Positions 59,998 through 64,000 of a DNA stretch of 64,000 bases are shown piece by piece. A model generated the notes under the pieces. The model had not been told where the DNA came from. It made no database searches and was given only the letters and a program-made list of their open reading frames with translations. The stretch is from CAVTJL01 sp963735065 (lineage in GTDB: Bacteria; Pseudomonadota; Alphaproteobacteria; Geminicoccales; Geminicoccaceae): the NCBI GenBank assembly GCA_963735065.1, contig CAVTJL010000004.1, forward strand, positions 186,001-250,000. The letters are read 5' to 3'. Each line of letters starts with the position of its first letter. Position 1 is the stretch's first letter. The position numbers were made by a program, and so were the translations under genes.

Positions 59998-61989
59998 ATG
60001 GCCCGACCCGCCCGCTCGTCCAAACAGCGCTCCACGAAGCACGCGCCCCCGTCGAGGTCCCGCTCGTCCGGCTCGGGCCCGCCGGGCAAGCCGCCCCGCC
60101 GGAGCCTCTTCCTCAGGCTGCTGGCAGCCATCCCGGCCTTCCTGATGCTGGCGCTCGTCGGCTGGGTCATCCTCTTCTTCACCGTGGCACCCAGGCTGCC
60201 GGATACGAACGAGCTGTTCAAGGAGAGTGAGCAGGCCACCGTCACGCTGCTCGCCGACGACGGCAGCGTGCTGGCGACGCGCGGTGCCGAGGGCCGCCGC
60301 TTCGTCAGCCTCGACGACATCTCGCCGCTTCTCGTGAAAGCCGTGATCGCCACCGAGGATCACCGCTTCTATCAGCATTTCGGCATCGACCCGATCGGCA
60401 TGCTGCGGGCCGCCTACATCAATTTCCGCGCGGGCGCCGTCGTCGCCGGCGGCAGCACGATCACCCAGCAGCTTGCGAAGAACCTCTACCTCACGCCCGA
60501 GCGCTCGCTGCGCCGCAAGCTCGAGGAGCTGACCCTGGCGCTGTGGCTGGAAGCCCGGCTGACAAAAAACCAGATCCTCACGCTCTACCTCAACCGCGTC
60601 TATCTCGGGGCCGGCACCTATGGCGTCGAGGCGGCCTCCGAGCGCTACTTCGGCAAGCCCGCGGCCAAGGTCAGCCTCGCCGAGGCGGCGATGATCGCCG
60701 GGCTCCTGAAGGCGCCCTCGGCGCTGGCGCCGACCAACGACCTCGATCGGGCGCGCGAGCGGGCTGCGGTCGTGCTCGATCGCATGGTCGATGCGGGCTA
60801 CATCACGAAAGCCCAGGCCCAGGCCGCCAAGCTCGCCCCGGCGCGCCTCGCGCCCGAGAGCCAGACCGATCTCGCCGGCTGGTTCGTCGATTGGGTGCTT
60901 GACGGCCTGACCGCCAGCCTGGGCAAGCCCGAGCACGACCTCGTGGTGCGCACCACCCTCGACCGGCGCATCCAGCTCGCGGCCGAGGCGGCGCTGCGCA
61001 AGGTCGTCGAGGGTCCCGGCGCCCGGCGCCGCGTCGAGGAGGGGGCGATCGTCGTTCTCGACCGCTCGGGCGCCGTGCGTGCGATGGTGGGCGGCGACAG
61101 CTACCGGCAGAACCGCTTCAACCGCGCCGCTTTCGCCAAGCGCCAGCCGGGCTCCGCCTTCAAGCCCTTCTTGTACCTGACGGCGCTGGAGGATGGCTAT
61201 CGGCCGGGCACGATCATCGAGGACAAGCCGCTTCGCATCGGCAGCTGGTCGCCCTCGAACTTCGACGGCAAGGCCAACGGCAAGGTGACGCTCGAGGACG
61301 CGCTCACCCGCTCGCTCAACCTCGCCTCGGTCGGCCTGATCATGAAGGTGGGGGCCAAGAACGTCGTCAAGACCGCGCACCTGCTGGGCATCGGCTCCGA
61401 CCTTCAGGCCGTCCCGTCGCTGGCGCTGGGCACCTCCGAGGTGACGCCGCTCGAGCTCACCGCGGCCTACCTTCCCTTTGCCACCGGCGGCATCCGCCGG
61501 CCCGTCTACGCCGTCAAGGACGTGCGCGAGGCTGGCAGCGGCACGCTCTACCGCTACACGCCGACCGAGATCCGCGTGATCGCACCGGACGTGGCGGCCC
61601 AGATGCAGCAGCTTCTGACCCATGTGGTCGACGACGGCACCGGTCGCGCCGCCGATCTCGGGTCCAGGCCCGCCGCCGGCAAGACCGGCACCACCCAGAA
61701 CAGCCGCGACGCCTGGTTCGTCGGCTATAGCGGCAACTATGTGGCCGGCGTCTGGCTCGGCAATGACGACGACCGGCCGATGCGCGGCGTCACCGGCGGC
61801 TCCTTCCCGGCGCAGATCTGGCGGGACGTGATGCTGGCGACGCCGCCCGCCGTGCCCGTGCCGACGCCGGCGCCTGCCGTCGCCAGCCGCCAGCAGGCGC
61901 CCGGCGGCGATCTCGGCGACGCCGCGAGCCACGGGCTCGACTGGATCATCCGCCTCGTCCAGGGCGCCCTCGACACCGCCCGGCAGTGA
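59998..61989 (+). CDS. Penicillin-binding protein 1A family bifunctional peptidoglycan synthase
   Basis: Polymerises and cross-links peptidoglycan in the periplasm. A 663-residue protein with a basic cytoplasmic head, one anchor (about residues 38-62), and a GT51 transglycosylase with TEDHRFYQHFGIDPIG (catalytic Glu, about 118) and GGSTITQQLAKNLYL. The transpeptidase has PGSAFKPF (nucleophile Ser in SxxK, about 385), RSLNLA (SxN) and AGKTGTTQ (KTG, about 563). ATG at 59998 gives a typical N-terminus; an in-frame ATG lies 63 bp upstream, and neither has a strong ribosome binding site. Confidence 0.93.
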   Translation: MARPARSSKQRSTKHAPPSRSRSSGSGPPGKPPRRSLFLRLLAAIPAFLMLALVGWVILFFTVAPRLPDTNELFKESEQATVTLLADDGSVLATRGAEGRRFVSLDDISPLLVKAVIATEDHRFYQHFGIDPIGMLRAAYINFRAGAVVAGGSTITQQLAKNLYLTPERSLRRKLEELTLALWLEARLTKNQILTLYLNRVYLGAGTYGVEAASERYFGKPAAKVSLAEAAMIAGLLKAPSALAPTNDLDRARERAAVVLDRMVDAGYITKAQAQAAKLAPARLAPESQTDLAGWFVDWVLDGLTASLGKPEHDLVVRTTLDRRIQLAAEAALRKVVEGPGARRRVEEGAIVVLDRSGAVRAMVGGDSYRQNRFNRAAFAKRQPGSAFKPFLYLTALEDGYRPGTIIEDKPLRIGSWSPSNFDGKANGKVTLEDALTRSLNLASVGLIMKVGAKNVVKTAHLLGIGSDLQAVPSLALGTSEVTPLELTAAYLPFATGGIRRPVYAVKDVREAGSGTLYRYTPTEIRVIAPDVAAQMQQLLTHVVDDGTGRAADLGSRPAAGKTGTTQNSRDAWFVGYSGNYVAGVWLGNDDDRPMRGVTGGSFPAQIWRDVMLATPPAVPVPTPAPAVASRQQAPGGDLGDAASHGLDWIIRLVQGALDTARQ

Positions 61990-62104
61990 GGCGAGGCGCC
62001 TCTGCAAAGGCATGCCGTCGCCGTTGTAAGCTTATATACTTATCAACGTGACATAGAGCCCATCATATGCTACGGCGTCCTCGAACCTGCCGAGGAGCCC
62101 TGCC

Positions 62105-62797
62105 ATGTCGATCTCGCCCGCGGCCCTTGCCGCCGCCCGCGCCAACGGTGCCTTGTCCCACGGTCCGGTGACGCCGGAGGGCAAGGCCAGAAGCGCCATG
62201 AACGCCGTCCGCCACGGCCTTTGCGCCAGCAGCCCCGCGGGGCTTTCCGAGAAGGCGCGTGCGGAGCTCGAGCCGCTCCTGGACGAGCTCACTGGCCGTC
62301 TCGCGCCCGAGGGGGTGGCCGAGGCCGAGATCGTCCTGGAGCTGGCCTTTGTTCTCTGGCGCCAGCGGCGGCTCAGGGCGCTCGAGGAGCGCGTGCTCGA
62401 GGCGGCGCTGGCCTCGCCCGAGGAGGAGGCACCGGCACGGCAGCCGTCGCTCGGCACCCTCGTGCGCTATCGCGGCCGCCTCGAGCGCGACTGGCGCCGC
62501 GGCCTCGAGGCCCTGGAGCTCCTGAAGGCGGCGCGGCCCCAGCGCCACTATGGCGACATGTCGCCGACCCAGCTCCGCTGGCTCGCCGACCGGGTCGAGC
62601 AGCGCGCCGCCGCCGAGGCGGAGGAGCCGGAGGAGATCGAGATATCGAGGGCGACGACCGGTCCGCTCGATGCCGGCACGAACGAACCCGGCGCGCCAGG
62701 CCGGCTCAGCCGCGAGCAGCGCCGCCGCCTCGAGCAGGCCCGCCGCATCGCCGGGCGCCACGCCGCCACACCCGCCGCCAGCCCCGCCGTCGCCTAG
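62105..62797 (+). CDS. Unknown protein with GPVTPEGKARSAMNAVRHGL motif
   Basis: A 230-residue, Ala/Arg/Glu-rich helical protein. The N-terminal motif ANGALSHGPVTPEGKARSAMNAVRHGL (in parts) is widespread in alphaproteobacteria and often found in genes next to phage or transposon DNA, but no function is known to me. Residues 50-150 are helical (EIVLELAFVLWRQRRLRALEERVLEA, in parts). An AT-rich promoter-like stretch (about 62024-62060) lies upstream. It overlaps the next gene on the opposite strand by 4 bp. Confidence 0.75.
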   Translation: MSISPAALAAARANGALSHGPVTPEGKARSAMNAVRHGLCASSPAGLSEKARAELEPLLDELTGRLAPEGVAEAEIVLELAFVLWRQRRLRALEERVLEAALASPEEEAPARQPSLGTLVRYRGRLERDWRRGLEALELLKAARPQRHYGDMSPTQLRWLADRVEQRAAAEAEEPEEIEISRATTGPLDAGTNEPGAPGRLSREQRRRLEQARRIAGRHAATPAASPAVA

Positions 62798-63045
62798 GAC
62801 CGGCCCTTCAGCGCCCTCAAAACGTAGCTGATGAGCCAGATCGGCACGACGACACAGGCGCCGAGCAGGATGTAGGCCACCGCCTGGCCGGTATAATGCT
62901 GCAGATTGTCGGCGACGTTGCCGACCCAGCCGGTCACCCAGCCCAGGATCTCCTGGGGTGTCACGTTGAAGAACGCCAGCAGCCCGCCCACCACGAGCGA
63001 CCAGATGACGAGCTTGATGACCGTGCCGGCGGTGATCTTCGGCAT
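62794..63045 (-). CDS. Small integral membrane protein (DUF6460-like)
   Basis: An 83-residue protein with two hydrophobic segments: IKLVIWSLVVGGLLAFFNVTP (in parts) and AVAYILLGACVVVPIWLIS. The phrase TPQEILGWVTGWVGN between them is typical of a small alphaproteobacterial family without known function. It is 8 bp downstream of the YqaE-like gene, so they form a two-gene operon. Confidence 0.8.
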   Translation of the reverse strand: MPKITAGTVIKLVIWSLVVGGLLAFFNVTPQEILGWVTGWVGNVADNLQHYTGQAVAYILLGACVVVPIWLISYVLRALKGRS

Positions 63046-63053
63046 CGCCGCCC

Positions 63054-63239
63054 CTAGGACTGCATCGCCTTGATCTTGCGGTCGGTGTTCCACTGCGAGA
63101 GCGCGTAGACCGCCCACAGCGCCGCCGGGATCCAGCCGACCAGCGTGATCTGCAGGATCAGGCAGATGATGCCGGCGATCGGCCTGCCGATCGTGAAGAA
63201 CAGCAGAAAAGGCAAAAAGATCGCGATCAAGAGACGCAT
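63054..63239 (-). CDS. YqaE/Pmp3 family membrane protein
   Basis: A 61-residue protein with two spans (LLIAIFLPFLLFFTIGRP and IICLILQITLVGWIPAALWA), matching the Pmp3/YqaE pattern with PAAL-WAVYAL near the end. Members affect membrane potential and salt tolerance in yeast and plants; bacterial role uncertain. ATG at 63239. Confidence 0.88.
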   Translation of the reverse strand: MRLLIAIFLPFLLFFTIGRPIAGIICLILQITLVGWIPAALWAVYALSQWNTDRKIKAMQS

Positions 63240-63317
63240 GGGCAGGCCACTGGCTTCGGCAACGGTTCGCGCGGATATAGGGAGTGGCACAAGTCCAGGC
63301 AAGCGAAGGAGGGGCCG

Positions 63318-64000
63318 ATGCGCTGGAGCAGGACCCTGAGCCTCCTCGGCGTGCATGCCGAAGGCGAGATCGGCAGGATCGTCACGGGCGGCGTGCTCGA
63401 CATTCCGGGCGCCAGCGTGCTCGAGAAGCTGCGCTGGATGAACGGGGAGGGCGACAGCCTTCGCCGCTTCTGCGTGCTCGAGCCGCGTGGCGGCCCGAAC
63501 GCCTCGGTGAACCTTCTCCTGCCGCCTTGCGATCCGGCGGCGGACGCGGCCTTCATCATCATGCAGCCCGACCAGTGCCACGCCATGTCGGGCTCCAACG
63601 CGATCTGTGTCACGACGGCCCTTCTCGAGACCGGCATGGTGCCGATGCAGGAGCCGGAGACGATCGTGACACTCGACACGGCGGCGGGCCTCGTGCGTGC
63701 GCGGGCTGCCTGCCGGGACGGGCGATGCGAGAGCGTCACGCTCGACATGCCGGCCAGCTTCTGTCAGGCGCTCGAGGTTCCGGTCGAGGTGCCGGGGCTG
63801 GGCCCGGTGATGGTCGACGTCGCGTTCGGCGGCGTCTTTTACGCGCTCTGCGATCCGGCGACGGTGGGCCTCAGGGTCGAGCCGGCTATGGCCCGCGCCC
63901 TGGTCGACACGGGCATGGCCATCCTCGAGGCGGCACGCGCCCAGATGGTGCCCGAGCATCCGGAGCGGGCCGGCCTCCGGGGGCTTGCCTACCTGATGTG
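63318..64000 (+). CDS. Proline racemase family protein (3' end beyond window)
   Basis: First 227 residues of a proline/hydroxyproline racemase-epimerase family protein. N-terminal VHAEGEIGRIVTGGVLDIPG, then LEPRGGPNASVNLLLPP and FIIMQPDQCHAMSGSNAICV (about residue 88). The first catalytic position, Cys in proline racemase (MCGHG), is Ser here (MSGSN), as in a known Ser-containing branch of hydroxyproline epimerase-like proteins. GAAGGAGG lies about 6 bases before the ATG. The second catalytic residue lies outside the window, so racemase, epimerase or dehydratase cannot be separated. Confidence 0.88.
   Translation, partial: MRWSRTLSLLGVHAEGEIGRIVTGGVLDIPGASVLEKLRWMNGEGDSLRRFCVLEPRGGPNASVNLLLPPCDPAADAAFIIMQPDQCHAMSGSNAICVTTALLETGMVPMQEPETIVTLDTAAGLVRARAACRDGRCESVTLDMPASFCQALEVPVEVPGLGPVMVDVAFGGVFYALCDPATVGLRVEPAMARALVDTGMAILEAARAQMVPEHPERAGLRGLAYLM

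Noticed and set aside
59962..62013. A 683-codon open frame on the minus strand
   Set aside because: Mirror of the PBP1A-type gene, which has all catalytic motifs.

Overview
This window reads as chromosomal DNA of a GC-rich (roughly 70%) alphaproteobacterium, probably in or near the Rhodospirillales. The evidence is the codon bias, the many start codons overlapping the previous stop, the Tat-type Rieske protein, an FdhD of the alphaproteobacterial type, a tRNA-Lys with encoded CCA, and a gene stock dominated by ABC importers, amidases and sugar-acid enzymes. No prophage, CRISPR array or intact insertion sequence is visible. The only mobile DNA is a broken IS5-type transposase remnant.

Layout. 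1-5.8 kb: a potassium channel running off the left edge, a class III aminotransferase, a LysE exporter, a PPK2 polyphosphate kinase, and a SulP transporter broken by two frameshifts. 5.85-16.9 kb: an amide-uptake locus. A dipeptide/oligopeptide-type ABC transporter (two permeases, two ATPases, one binding protein) is interleaved with three different amidases on the minus strand, divergent from a GlcG/HbpS-like protein and an XRE-cupin regulator. 17.0-25.8 kb: tRNA-Lys, a DHA2 drug exporter, tgt (whose zinc ligands are lost), a frameshifted queA, an orphan Rieske protein, an LprI-like protein, recQ, and a flavin-binding-fold protein. 25.8-32.5 kb: stress and regulatory genes (SnoaL-like, HxlR, phasin, YeaQ-type protein), a frameshifted MFS exporter with a LysR regulator, and a sterol-desaturase-like enzyme.

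31.5-40 kb: a sulfur-gas and signalling region. A persulfide dioxygenase-rhodanese protein is divergent from an SBP56 methanethiol oxidase, which is followed by a truncated globin and a PAS-type adenylate cyclase. Short degenerate copies of the SBP56 3' end (35.64 kb) and of the cyclase linker (39.92 kb) flank an IS5 remnant, an MFS exporter, a SufR-like regulator, a phage-type lysozyme and an unknown gene. This suggests an old duplication of the module. 40-46.2 kb: a frameshifted GNAT, rarD, mobA, an FUSC exporter, and a LysR regulator divergent from a carboxymuconolactone decarboxylase/NTF2/PPOX operon.

46.3-55 kb is the most coherent and unusual unit: one minus-strand operon encoding a DapA-like aldolase, an enolase-superfamily dehydratase, a three-gene sugar ABC importer, a TauD-type dioxygenase, an IclR regulator fused to an SMP-30 lactonase, and an SDR dehydrogenase. 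Together these could import an aldose or aldonate and take it through a non-phosphorylative oxidation, lactone opening, dehydration and aldol cleavage route. A TTCCA-N5-TGGAA palindrome sits directly at the first start codon. 55.2-58.8 kb: a sulfotransferase, an EMC3/TMCO1-like membrane protein, a 76-residue membrane protein and an arylsulfotransferase-like protein. 59-64 kb: fdhD, a PBP1A-type peptidoglycan synthase, small membrane proteins, and a proline-racemase family gene running off the right edge.

Single-base indels break at least four otherwise well-conserved genes, and two others lack a usual start codon where the conserved N-terminus begins. Either the assembly carries residual indel errors or several genes are decaying; resequencing should come before functional conclusions about those genes.
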